From NCBI GenBank assembly GCA_964545075.1, contig CAZJFS010000175.1, positions 1-9,104 of the forward strand: 9,104 nucleotides of DNA. The letters are read 5' to 3'. A program made the translations under genes and the position numbers. Shown here in pieces: positions 1 through 7,256 of the stretch (positions are counted from its first letter, which is position 1; each line of letters opens with the position of its first letter). The notes below the pieces were generated by a model that was not told the origin of the DNA, did no database searches, and saw only the letters and a list, made by a program, of their open reading frames with translations. This DNA is from DAOPXV01 sp035352535 (GTDB lineage Bacteria > Muiribacteriota > UBA9980).

Positions 1-1
1 A

Positions 2-1111
2 AACGCGAAGACGATAAAACTATTCGGAATGAACGAGACCATATCGGATCTCAATCTCGCCTTCGAGTCCCGCAACTATGACGTGAAGGTAAAAAAAGGG
101 ACGCTCAAAGTCGAAAATTCGCTATGGGAGGTCAGCGGCGGCGCCAAAGTAAACCATGGCGGCGCGCCTCTTTATCTCGATCTTTCAATAGAGTGCAAAG
201 ACCTGAAACATGGTTTCGGAAAGACTTCATCCTTCGAAGGAAACGCGAAGCTAGGCCTCAAGGGCGATGTGTCCAAACCAAGGCTTTACGGTTCTTTTAA
301 GATAACCAAAGGCAAGATAGAGCTTTCTCCGGAACTTTTCAAGGCGAAACGCGAGCCTTTAAGCGTAGGGCCGATCGAACTTGACGTCATAATATTCGCC
401 GACAAGAACGTATGGCTTTCAAACAGCTTCGTCAATGCCGAGATAAAGGGAAAGTTCACGCTGAAATCCGCTAAGGGCAATCTCGTTTATACCGGCCAGA
501 TGGATACCGTCCGCGGAAACGCGATGTTCAACAACAAGGAATTCAAGATAACGGAAGGCAAGCTTCAATTCAATGATAACCCGATGTTCGATCCGCTTTT
601 TAAAATAAAGGGCGAGACCAAGATAGACGTTTTCAAGATCGAACTCAATGTTTCCGGAAGCACATCTAATCCGCTGTTTAGTTTAACCAGCCAGCCGCCG
701 CTGACGCAGCCTGAAATAACGGCCCTTTTAACTACCGGACAGGCGCAAACCTCCCTTAATTCAAAGGACGCGGCTTCCATGCCCGCGAAAATGTACGGCG
801 ACTATCAGAAGGAACAGCTTCTGGGCGGCGTCAAAAACAAGGTGAAGGACGCGTTGAAGCTCGATGAACTTTCAGTGAAAACCAGCGGGACGACGGATAA
901 AGGCGGTAAGATCGAACAGAGCGTGTCCGTCGGCAAATACGTCAACGATAAGCTGTTCGTAAACTATACCCAGAACAAGGAAAAAGACGTGGATAAAAAA
1001 GTGAAGCACTATCAATTTAACTACAAAGTCAACCAGAATATGGACCTTGACGTAAAAGAAAGCAACACCGAAGGCTCTTCAGTGGGCGTTAAAGTGAAGA
1101 AAAATTTTTAA
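2..1111 (+). CDS. tamB: TamB-family translocation/assembly module protein, C-terminal part (5' end outside window)
   Basis: TamB-type proteins span the periplasm, anchored in the inner membrane, and work with Omp85-family partners in outer-membrane protein insertion or in lipid transport to the outer membrane. The reading frame is already open at base 2, with 369 codons visible up to TAA at 1109-1111. The ATG at 29 is therefore probably internal, and the true start lies upstream. The visible part is rich in short alternating beta strands (repeated 'GxxxLxGxxxxPxLxGxxxI' spacing, as in GDVSKPRLYGSFKITKGKIE). It also carries the C-terminal DUF490/TamB hallmark: a 'G..FN...F.I..G...F.....F.P.' segment, then 'VSGSTSNPLFSLTSQPPLTQ' and 'EITALLTTG'. 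The protein ends in Phe. Full-length family members usually exceed 1,000 residues, so most of the gene is missing here. No Omp85/TamA partner is visible, though one could lie upstream. The gene is followed after 19 bases by gpmI, possibly in one transcript. Family assignment is firm; which TamB/YhdP-like subgroup it belongs to is not. Confidence 0.9.
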   Translation, partial: NAKTIKLFGMNETISDLNLAFESRNYDVKVKKGTLKVENSLWEVSGGAKVNHGGAPLYLDLSIECKDLKHGFGKTSSFEGNAKLGLKGDVSKPRLYGSFKITKGKIELSPELFKAKREPLSVGPIELDVIIFADKNVWLSNSFVNAEIKGKFTLKSAKGNLVYTGQMDTVRGNAMFNNKEFKITEGKLQFNDNPMFDPLFKIKGETKIDVFKIELNVSGSTSNPLFSLTSQPPLTQPEITALLTTGQAQTSLNSKDAASMPAKMYGDYQKEQLLGGVKNKVKDALKLDELSVKTSGTTDKGGKIEQSVSVGKYVNDKLFVNYTQNKEKDVDKKVKHYQFNYKVNQNMDLDVKESNTEGSSVGVKVKKNF

Positions 1112-1114
1112 TTT

Positions 1115-1121
1115 AAGGCGG
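1115..1121 (+). promoter_or_regulatory. Ribosome binding site of gpmI
   Basis: AAGGCGG, one mismatch from the consensus AAGGAGG, lies 9 bases before the ATG at 1131. It sits in the 19-base gap after the TamB stop codon and supports 1131 as the start. I see no convincing promoter in this short gap, so gpmI is likely read from upstream. Confidence 0.6.
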
Positions 1122-1130
1122 TTTATATAG

Positions 1131-2699
1131 ATGTCAACGCAGATCAAAAAAAAGGTAATGCTGGTTATTCTCGACGGTTTTGGATATACGGACAGCGAGG
1201 ACGGAAACGCCATAAGGCTCGCTAAAACCGATTTGATTTCAAGGCTTTACGTGAAGAAGGAATTTCCTTTCACGCTGGTTAAAAGCTCGGGAATGGCGGT
1301 CGGGCTTCCCGAAGGGCAGATGGGAAACTCCGAGGTCGGCCACACGAATATCGGCGCCGGCCGAATCGTTTACCAGGATTTCACGCTTATAAACAAAAAT
1401 ATCGAGACGGGTGAATTCTTTAAAAACGAGGCGTTGATAAACGCCATCGAGCACGCGAAGTCTAAAAACGGCGCGCTTCATCTGCTCGGACTTATTTCGG
1501 ACGGAGGCGTTCATTCGCACATCGATCATGTTTACGCCATACTCAAACTCGCTAAAGAAAAAGGCCTGTCGCGGGTCTTTCTTCACGCTTTCATGGACGG
1601 CCGCGATACGTCTCCGAACGCCGGCCGCTTCTATCTTAAGCAGATGAGCGAATTCATGGCCGAAAATTCGGTCGGGGCCATAGCGACGGTTATCGGGCGC
1701 TATTACGCGATGGATCGCGACAAACGATGGGACCGGGTAAAACTCGCGTATGACGCTATGACGTCCGGCTTCGGCGAAAAGTTCGACGGCAAAAAAGTCT
1801 GCGAGATGATGGATGAATGCTATAAAAATAGCGAGACTGATGAATTTATAAAGCCGAAGGTCGCCGTGGACGACCGCGGAAAACCCGTAGGAACGATAGC
1901 GGATAACGATGCCGTCATATTTTTTAATTTCAGGTCCGACCGCGCCCGCGAAATATCGCTCGCCATCAACAAGCCAGCCGGCGAATTCAACGATTTCGAC
2001 CGCGCCGCGGTATTGAAGGGGCTGCATTACGTCACGATGACCCAGTATGACGAAAAATATACGTTCCCGGTCGCTTTCAAGCCCCGTGCGCTTAAAAATA
2101 TCCTTGGCGAGATAATTTCGCGCCATGGGCTGAAGCAGCTCAGGATCGCCGAAACGGAGAAATACGCGCATGTGACGTTCTTTTTTAACGGCGGCGAGGA
2201 AAAGCTCTTCGACGGCGAGGAGAGAGTTCTCATCCCTTCGCCCAAGGTCGCCACTTATGACCTGAAGCCGGAAATGAGCGCGTATGAAGTTACCGAAGCG
2301 CTGCTGGAAAAGATCGGCGAGAATAAATTCGACCTGATAGTTTTGAATTACGCCAACTGCGATATGGTCGGGCATACCGGCATCGTCGAAGCGGCGGTCA
2401 AGGCCGTCGAGACCATAGACAAGTGCCTGCCGCGCGTGATAGAGCGATTTCATGAAGTCACCGGCGGCGCCGTTCTCGTTACGGCCGATCACGGCAACAG
2501 CGAGAAGATGATAGATTACGAAACGAGAAAACCGTTCACCGAACATACGACCTTTGACGTGCCCTTCGTCATATTCGATAAAGGGCTTCCGAGCGCGAAA
2601 CTCATTTCCGGCGGAAAGTTATGCGATATCGCTCCGACCATTTTGAAGGTAATGGGGCTTGAGCAGCCGGCCGAAATGGAAGGCAAGAGCATATTATAA
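1131..2699 (+). CDS. gpmI: 2,3-bisphosphoglycerate-independent phosphoglycerate mutase
   Basis: Cytoplasmic enzyme of glycolysis and gluconeogenesis that interconverts 3-phosphoglycerate and 2-phosphoglycerate through a phosphoserine intermediate, using two Mn ions. The 522-residue product matches the family's usual length of about 510-520. The alkaline-phosphatase-fold metal sites all appear intact. Asp15 lies in 'VILDGFG' and the nucleophile Ser67 in 'MGNSEVGH'. Further ligands are Asp411 and His415 ('NCDMVGHTG'), Asp453 and His454 ('TADHGNSE') and His472 ('TEHTTFD'). The inserted phosphotransferase domain shows 'SDGGVHSHIDH', 'HAFMDGRDTSP', 'GRYYAMDRDKRWDR' and 'NFRSDRARE'. Lys344 lies in 'ETEKYAHVTFFFNGG'. 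The start is supported by AAGGCGG 9 bases upstream. The gene ends just before the shared terminator at 2728-2769. Its position behind a TamB gene has no obvious functional logic and probably reflects local gene order. Confidence 0.98.
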   Translation: MSTQIKKKVMLVILDGFGYTDSEDGNAIRLAKTDLISRLYVKKEFPFTLVKSSGMAVGLPEGQMGNSEVGHTNIGAGRIVYQDFTLINKNIETGEFFKNEALINAIEHAKSKNGALHLLGLISDGGVHSHIDHVYAILKLAKEKGLSRVFLHAFMDGRDTSPNAGRFYLKQMSEFMAENSVGAIATVIGRYYAMDRDKRWDRVKLAYDAMTSGFGEKFDGKKVCEMMDECYKNSETDEFIKPKVAVDDRGKPVGTIADNDAVIFFNFRSDRAREISLAINKPAGEFNDFDRAAVLKGLHYVTMTQYDEKYTFPVAFKPRALKNILGEIISRHGLKQLRIAETEKYAHVTFFFNGGEEKLFDGEERVLIPSPKVATYDLKPEMSAYEVTEALLEKIGENKFDLIVLNYANCDMVGHTGIVEAAVKAVETIDKCLPRVIERFHEVTGGAVLVTADHGNSEKMIDYETRKPFTEHTTFDVPFVIFDKGLPSAKLISGGKLCDIAPTILKVMGLEQPAEMEGKSIL

Positions 2700-2727
2700 T
2701 CCGAACTCCCGACTCCAGATAAAAACG

Positions 2728-2769
2728 AAAGCGCGCCGCCTCGGTTATCAATCAGGCGGCGCGCTTTTT
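2728..2769. terminator. Bidirectional intrinsic terminator between convergent gpmI and HD-GYP genes
   Basis: There is a perfect 13-bp GC-rich inverted repeat, AAAGCGCGCCGCC at 2728-2740 and GGCGGCGCGCTTT at 2755-2767. One more T-A pair (2741/2754) extends it, leaving a 12-base loop. On the plus strand the right arm runs into TTTTT at 2765-2769. On the minus strand the other arm runs into TTTCGTTTTT (complement of 2721-2730). The element begins about 28 bases after the gpmI stop and 12 bases after the HD-GYP stop, so it can end transcripts arriving from both sides. Confidence 0.92.
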
Positions 2770-2781
2770 CAGATTTTGAAT

Positions 2782-5724
2782 TTATGATTGATTCGAGTCG
2801 CTTTCAGTCGCGTCGACGTTCGATACATTCGCGTCGGGCGCGGGCTCATCGCTTTCCAGGCTGAAATTGAGATTGGCCGCGGCTATAAGGTCGGCGATAT
2901 TCGCGTTTGACGCCATATCCTTTATTTTGAGCTTTTTAATGACGTTTTTAAAAGCATCGACGACCTTCGGGTCGAACTGCGTGCCCGAGCACCGTTCGAC
3001 TTCGACGATGGCGTTTTCGAAGGACATGGCGGTCTTATAGGTTCTTGACGTCGTCATAACGTCGAAGCTGTCGGCGAGATTTAATATCCTGGCTCCGAGA
3101 GGTATGTCGTCGCCCTTTAAATGATCCGGATAGCCAGTTCCGTCATATTTTTCATGATGATGGTAAGTCAGAGGCGAAATCTTCTTTAAAAAATCCACCT
3201 TGTTCATTATTTCCATACCGAGCTTTGGATGGTTTGAAATGACGCCGAATTCGTCGTCGGTAAGCGAACTTTTCTTTTGAAGTATGACTTCCGATATGCC
3301 TATCTTGCCGATATCATGTAAAAGTCCGGCGAATCGTATGGTTTCAATTTCGTCCTTGGTGAGTTTGAGCTGCTGGGCTATGGCCACGGAATATTCCATG
3401 ACGTTCTTCGAATGGCCGTGGGTGTAATGGTCCTTCGCGTCGATCGCGGCGGAGAGGGCCGTTATCGTGCTGGTATAGTTCTTCTGCATGTCGCCGTATA
3501 ATTTGGCGTTCTCGATGGCGACGGACGCGTGCGAAGCCAGCGTTTGAAGAAGCGTTATCTCTGATTGGGAAAAGTGGTGGTGCTTTTTAAAGAAGCAGGA
3601 GATGACGCCAATCGCGCGGTCCTTGACTATAAGCGGGACGGAAAGTATGGATACGAGTCCGAGCGATTTCAGATAACTTTGATCCTTGACTTCTGGCGAT
3701 TCGCTTATGTTGAAGATCGCCACCGGTTCCTTGGTCGAGATTACGATGCCTGAAATTCCTTCGTTAACCGCCATTTTCCTCGTCTTGAAATAGTTGTCCG
3801 GCATGCCGTATGAGGCCTTTACGATAAGCTCGTTCGTGTTTTCGTCCAGAAGGCGGAGGAAAGCGACCTTGGCCTCCATGAGCTGGGCTGATATGGAAAC
3901 GATGAGCTCCAAAACGTTGTCGAGGTCGAGGGTCGAGGTAAGCGTGCGGGAAACTTCGAAAAGCATCGACATTTCCTTGATCTTTTTCTCCATTTGCTCG
4001 TACGAACGGGAGTTCTCGATCGCGACGGCGACCTGGGAAGCGAACGTTGAAAGCGTTCTCATGTTATCTTCGGTAAAGGCGTTTTCCGCCGTGGCGTTGA
4101 CGTTTAAAAGTCCGCTAATCTGGCCTTTTATTACGAGCGGGACCACGAGAAATGATTTTATTTGAAGCATTTTGATGTCGATATCCTCATAGCCTTCGGA
4201 CACTTCATAATCTATGGAAATGTTTTCGGTGGGAATGGTTTTCTTCGTCATTTCGCCGTAAGCGTTTATGACGATGGAACAGACGTTGTCTATGGAGGAA
4301 CTGCCGAGATTTTCCTGCGAAATGATATTGAGCTTGTAATTCGAGGCGTCCTCCTCGATAAAGAACGAACCGACGGAAAATTCTATGAGATCGGCCAGAG
4401 CGTCCATTACGAGCCTGAATATTTCCGCGTGCTTGAGAGTCGAGTTGAGCGCCTTGCCTATTTCGTTCAATTTTACCAGCTCGTTTATCCGTTGCTTTTC
4501 GACGAGGTTGAGCTGGGATACCGTTATCGTGTTGGCCGCCTGGTTGGCGAAAAGCATGAGCGTCTCGAGGTCGGCTTCCTGAAACACCTTGATGGAGGAG
4601 GTGACGTTGATGACGCCGAGGGCGCCGGAAGCGGAGATTATAGGGACTGAGATGCCGGATCTGACGTTGGGGCGTTCGGAATAGTCGCCGAAGGGCGGAA
4701 AATATTTTATGGTGTAGTTCTGATAATCCTTCGGGGATATTTGCGCCGAAAGCGATGCGTGTATGGAGATTATGGGCGAGCAGCCGAATACCGCGGCTCC
4801 GGCGGTTCCAGTGCCGAGTTTGATTTTGAGGTTTCTGTCGACGTCCTCGGGAAGTCCGCGCCCGGATTTTATATAGAGTTCGTCGTTCTTTTTATCTACG
4901 AGAAGGAGAGCGCCGCCGTCTCCGCCGACCTCGAGGATGGCCATATCCAGGATATAATCGATAAGCTTGTCGTAGCTCATCTGGCCCGAGCTCATAGCCC
5001 GAGTTACGTCTAGCAGGGTTTTCAATGATTGAACGTTACGCGCCAGAGATTTGTGCGCGTTAACTACGCTCTCGTAAAGGATGGCGTTTTGAATGAACGC
5101 GACGACGTTGTTTATTATGACGAGAAAATTATTTATCTGTTCTTCCTGAAGTTTGCGGGGTTTGTGCGAAAAAAGCGTTACCAGCCCGAACGTTTCCTTT
5201 TTTATGGTGAGCGGCATTGATATGAGGTCGTTAACGAATTCGATCTTCGAGGACGGGAGGACGGCCTTGTTTTTTTCCTCAAGGTTGACGATCTCGATGA
5301 CGTGGGTTATGTCGTAAGAAGGGTTCATTTCCTTATAGGTTTCCTTGATACGGTTGAGCATCGAGTCGAGGAAGTTTTTTTCGACGCGGCGTTTGGAGTG
5401 GAAATATACGGCGTTGCGCCCGGCCAGGAACATGAATGCGTAGTCGTAGTCAATGGTTTTTTGAATGATCTTATGCATTTCCTGCCAGATAAGCCCGACG
5501 TCTTCGACGGTGTTTATGTTGGCGATGACGTCGTTGACCAGATTCATGTTCTGAATCTTGTCTTCGAGCATGTGGTTCAAAAGGGAAAGCATTTTTTTAC
5601 CCTTTTTATTCCGGAAAAGGTCGGTTTCCGTTTCGCCGATGTTTTTTTTCAGCGATTCGACCTCTTTTTTCAGTTGTTCGTTCTCATGAAGAATTTCAAG
5701 CGTTTTTTTGTAGTTTTCTTTCAT
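2782..5724 (-). CDS. Multi-GAF HD-GYP domain cyclic-di-GMP phosphodiesterase
   Basis: Predicted cytoplasmic sensor enzyme of 980 residues that hydrolyses c-di-GMP. Residues 1-60 form a charged coiled-coil-like helix. Four GAF-type sensory domains follow at about 75-215, 245-405, 425-572 and 595-742. Each ends in the usual long helix (for example 'ASHASVAIENAKLY'). The HD-GYP domain covers about 745-935. Its HD pair is His803-Asp804 in 'LLHDIGKIGI', with Lys807, His832 ('NHPKLG'), His856-His857 and Asp885 ('LADSFD') as further expected ligands. The signature 'HHEKYDGTGYP' (856-866) is complete, so catalysis is expected. A Ser/Asp/Asn-rich, probably disordered tail occupies about 938-980. The ATG at 5724 is chosen over an in-frame ATG at 5769 because AGGAG lies 6 bases before it and it forms an ATGA overlap with the cyclase stop. 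It is the last gene of the operon and is followed by the terminator. GAF ligands cannot be predicted. Confidence 0.93.
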   Translation of the reverse strand: MKENYKKTLEILHENEQLKKEVESLKKNIGETETDLFRNKKGKKMLSLLNHMLEDKIQNMNLVNDVIANINTVEDVGLIWQEMHKIIQKTIDYDYAFMFLAGRNAVYFHSKRRVEKNFLDSMLNRIKETYKEMNPSYDITHVIEIVNLEEKNKAVLPSSKIEFVNDLISMPLTIKKETFGLVTLFSHKPRKLQEEQINNFLVIINNVVAFIQNAILYESVVNAHKSLARNVQSLKTLLDVTRAMSSGQMSYDKLIDYILDMAILEVGGDGGALLLVDKKNDELYIKSGRGLPEDVDRNLKIKLGTGTAGAAVFGCSPIISIHASLSAQISPKDYQNYTIKYFPPFGDYSERPNVRSGISVPIISASGALGVINVTSSIKVFQEADLETLMLFANQAANTITVSQLNLVEKQRINELVKLNEIGKALNSTLKHAEIFRLVMDALADLIEFSVGSFFIEEDASNYKLNIISQENLGSSSIDNVCSIVINAYGEMTKKTIPTENISIDYEVSEGYEDIDIKMLQIKSFLVVPLVIKGQISGLLNVNATAENAFTEDNMRTLSTFASQVAVAIENSRSYEQMEKKIKEMSMLFEVSRTLTSTLDLDNVLELIVSISAQLMEAKVAFLRLLDENTNELIVKASYGMPDNYFKTRKMAVNEGISGIVISTKEPVAIFNISESPEVKDQSYLKSLGLVSILSVPLIVKDRAIGVISCFFKKHHHFSQSEITLLQTLASHASVAIENAKLYGDMQKNYTSTITALSAAIDAKDHYTHGHSKNVMEYSVAIAQQLKLTKDEIETIRFAGLLHDIGKIGISEVILQKKSSLTDDEFGVISNHPKLGMEIMNKVDFLKKISPLTYHHHEKYDGTGYPDHLKGDDIPLGARILNLADSFDVMTTSRTYKTAMSFENAIVEVERCSGTQFDPKVVDAFKNVIKKLKIKDMASNANIADLIAAANLNFSLESDEPAPDANVSNVDATESDSNQS

Positions 5725-7253
5725 GCCGTTCTCCTGGATTGAAGTAGCTCGCCGTTGTGATTGTAACAAACTCTGTTCCTGCCGCTGTGCTTGGCGTGAT
5801 AAAGCGAATCGTCCGCTGATTTTATCAGCGAGTCGGCGTCAGGGTCGTTTCCGGGTATGTACGCTGAAACGCCAAGCGATATGGTTACTTTAAGGCTTAG
5901 TTCCGTTTCTTTTGAATGGACCTTGAAATCGTTGGTCTCGATTGATTCGCGTATCCGTTCCGCAAGTTCCAGAGCTCCTTCGATGGCGGTTTCAGGAAGC
6001 ACGAGTATGAATTCCTCTCCGCCGTACCTGGCGACTATATCTATCGTGCGCGCGCGAGCGGTAAGTATTTTTCCTACTTCCCTCAAGACCTCGTCGCCGG
6101 CCTGATGGCCGTACATATCGTTGAAGGACTTGAAATGGTCGATATCGATCATTATGATTGACATGTCAGTTTCATATCGCTTCGATCGCTGCACCTCGGA
6201 ACACATATGGGTGTAGAAATAACGGTAGTTAAAGACGCCGGTCATTCCGTCAATGGACGCGAGGCGTTCGACCTCGTTATAAAGCCTGGCATTTTCGACC
6301 GCCGATATTATCTGGTTGGAGGCGAGGGTCAAGAAGCGTATCGACGTGACGTTTATGGATTGGATCGAATCGTCTGATGAAAACAGGCCAAGGTAACCGC
6401 AGATGCTGTTATTATAGTTAAGCGAAAGCCATAGCGAGGATTTAAGGTTTATCCGCAGCGGCTGTTCCTCGGCGCCCTTCGATTTCGGGGCGGGAAAATC
6501 AAGCAGCAGCTTGAAGGCTGAGGTGTCCTCATTAAGGTTGTTTTTGATCTCATCCAGAATAACGCTGAAATTGGATTTTATATCGACGCACTTCGCGGAA
6601 CCAGACGCTATTATTTTGACGCTTCCACGCGAGACCATTATAACCGGTATTATATCCTTGAATTTTTTACAGATCGTTTTGACGGAAATTTTTAATATGC
6701 TTTCGGTATCAAGCGTTTTATTTATGGAATTTGAAAGCGTGTAAAGGAATTCAAAGCCCGTTTTCTGATCCTTCGTCTCACGGAAAATTTTTTCACGTTC
6801 GTATATCATCGAAATCGGAGACGCTATAGCCTCTATAAGATTGGCGTCGATCTTGTTGACCTTAAGGGACTCGTTCCTGCCGTGGAGTATCATGAGCCCC
6901 GTCAATTCCGAATGGACGAAAAGCGGAAAAAACGCGTAGCAAAATCCGGGAAGCGATTCGTCAGGGATTCGGTTCTCGGCTATGTCGAAGGCGCTCTGGC
7001 CACGGGCCGTCATTTTGGCGGAGTTTTTTTCAATCAGGGCCGCGAGGTCCTTTTTTTCGATCTTGTAAAGAAGTCCGTTTTGTATTTCAAGCGCGTTGCG
7101 GGCCGTATCGAAGGATACGACGGCGGCGCCGGAAACGTCGAGATGGTTCTCGAGTATTATGAAAATCTTCTTAAAGGCCTCGTTCAGGGTGAATGAACCT
7201 GAAAGAGCCCTCAATATCTCATTGGTTATAAAAATTTTTTCGAAACCTGACAC
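5721..7253 (-). CDS. GAF-GAF-GGDEF diguanylate cyclase
   Basis: Predicted soluble diguanylate cyclase of 510 residues, making c-di-GMP from two GTP. Two GAF-like sensory domains occupy about 20-155 and 180-320. The second ends in 'ASNQIISAVENARLYNEVE', a typical GAF-to-effector linker helix. The GGDEF domain begins at 'LASIDGMTGVFNYRYF' (about 331) and runs to about 498. The active-site loop is 'RYGGEEF', with GGEEF at 411-415, an active variant. Metal-site acidic residues in 'MIDIDHFKSFND' (Asp370, Asp372) are present. Arg402-x-x-Asp405, five residues before GGEEF, matches the inhibitory I-site, so product feedback is expected. The start is GTG at 7253, supported by a Shine-Dalgarno sequence 8 bases upstream; no nearby ATG competes. 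The start lies 3 bases after the phosphatase stop, and the stop overlaps the HD-GYP start by four bases. The signals sensed by the GAF domains are unknown. Confidence 0.95.
   Translation of the reverse strand: MSGFEKIFITNEILRALSGSFTLNEAFKKIFIILENHLDVSGAAVVSFDTARNALEIQNGLLYKIEKKDLAALIEKNSAKMTARGQSAFDIAENRIPDESLPGFCYAFFPLFVHSELTGLMILHGRNESLKVNKIDANLIEAIASPISMIYEREKIFRETKDQKTGFEFLYTLSNSINKTLDTESILKISVKTICKKFKDIIPVIMVSRGSVKIIASGSAKCVDIKSNFSVILDEIKNNLNEDTSAFKLLLDFPAPKSKGAEEQPLRINLKSSLWLSLNYNNSICGYLGLFSSDDSIQSINVTSIRFLTLASNQIISAVENARLYNEVERLASIDGMTGVFNYRYFYTHMCSEVQRSKRYETDMSIIMIDIDHFKSFNDMYGHQAGDEVLREVGKILTARARTIDIVARYGGEEFILVLPETAIEGALELAERIRESIETNDFKVHSKETELSLKVTISLGVSAYIPGNDPDADSLIKSADDSLYHAKHSGRNRVCYNHNGELLQSRRTA
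5731..5735 (-). promoter_or_regulatory. Ribosome binding site deciding the HD-GYP gene start at 5724
   Basis: The minus strand reads AGGAG here, with 6 bases (AACGGC) before ATG at 5724-5722. It lies inside the 3' end of the cyclase gene, so ribosomes finishing the cyclase can restart at once. The alternative ATG at 5769 would give only a 15-residue extension (MLQSQRRATSIQENG) lying over the cyclase coding end, where the other frame is clearly the used one. Confidence 0.85.
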
Positions 7254-7256
7254 TTT

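Noticed and set aside
29..31. ATG at 29 as the true start of the TamB-like gene.
   Set aside because: The frame is open to the window edge, the preceding residues (AKTIKLFG) read as protein, and the family is far longer, so this is an internal Met.
1112..1130. Possible promoter (TTATAT) in the gap before gpmI.
   Set aside because: It lies 4 bases from the start codon, overlaps the region after the ribosome site, and has no matching -35 element at proper spacing.
1239..2546. A 435-codon open frame antisense to gpmI.
   Set aside because: It lies wholly opposite a gene with every catalytic motif of phosphoglycerate mutase. Its translation shows no recognisable domain, and its openness is explained by the codon bias of the sense gene.
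4162..4650. Plus-strand open frames of 60-200 codons opposite the three signalling genes (including 4162-4650, 5302-5742 and 7545-8135).
   Set aside because: They are antisense to well-supported domain-coding genes, lack domain similarity by eye, and are typical shadows.
5642..5649. A run of eight A on the minus strand (AAA AAA AAC at codons 26-28 of the HD-GYP gene), with other A7 runs nearby at 5592-5598 and 5703-5709, as a possible frameshift or phase-variation site.
   Set aside because: The runs fit Lys-rich coiled-coil coding, no downstream stimulatory structure or alternative product is evident, and the frame is intact.
5725..5769. Upstream in-frame ATG at 5769 as the start of the HD-GYP protein.
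   Set aside because: The extra 15 residues lie over the end of the cyclase gene, while a good AGGAG site with proper spacing sits before the ATG at 5724.
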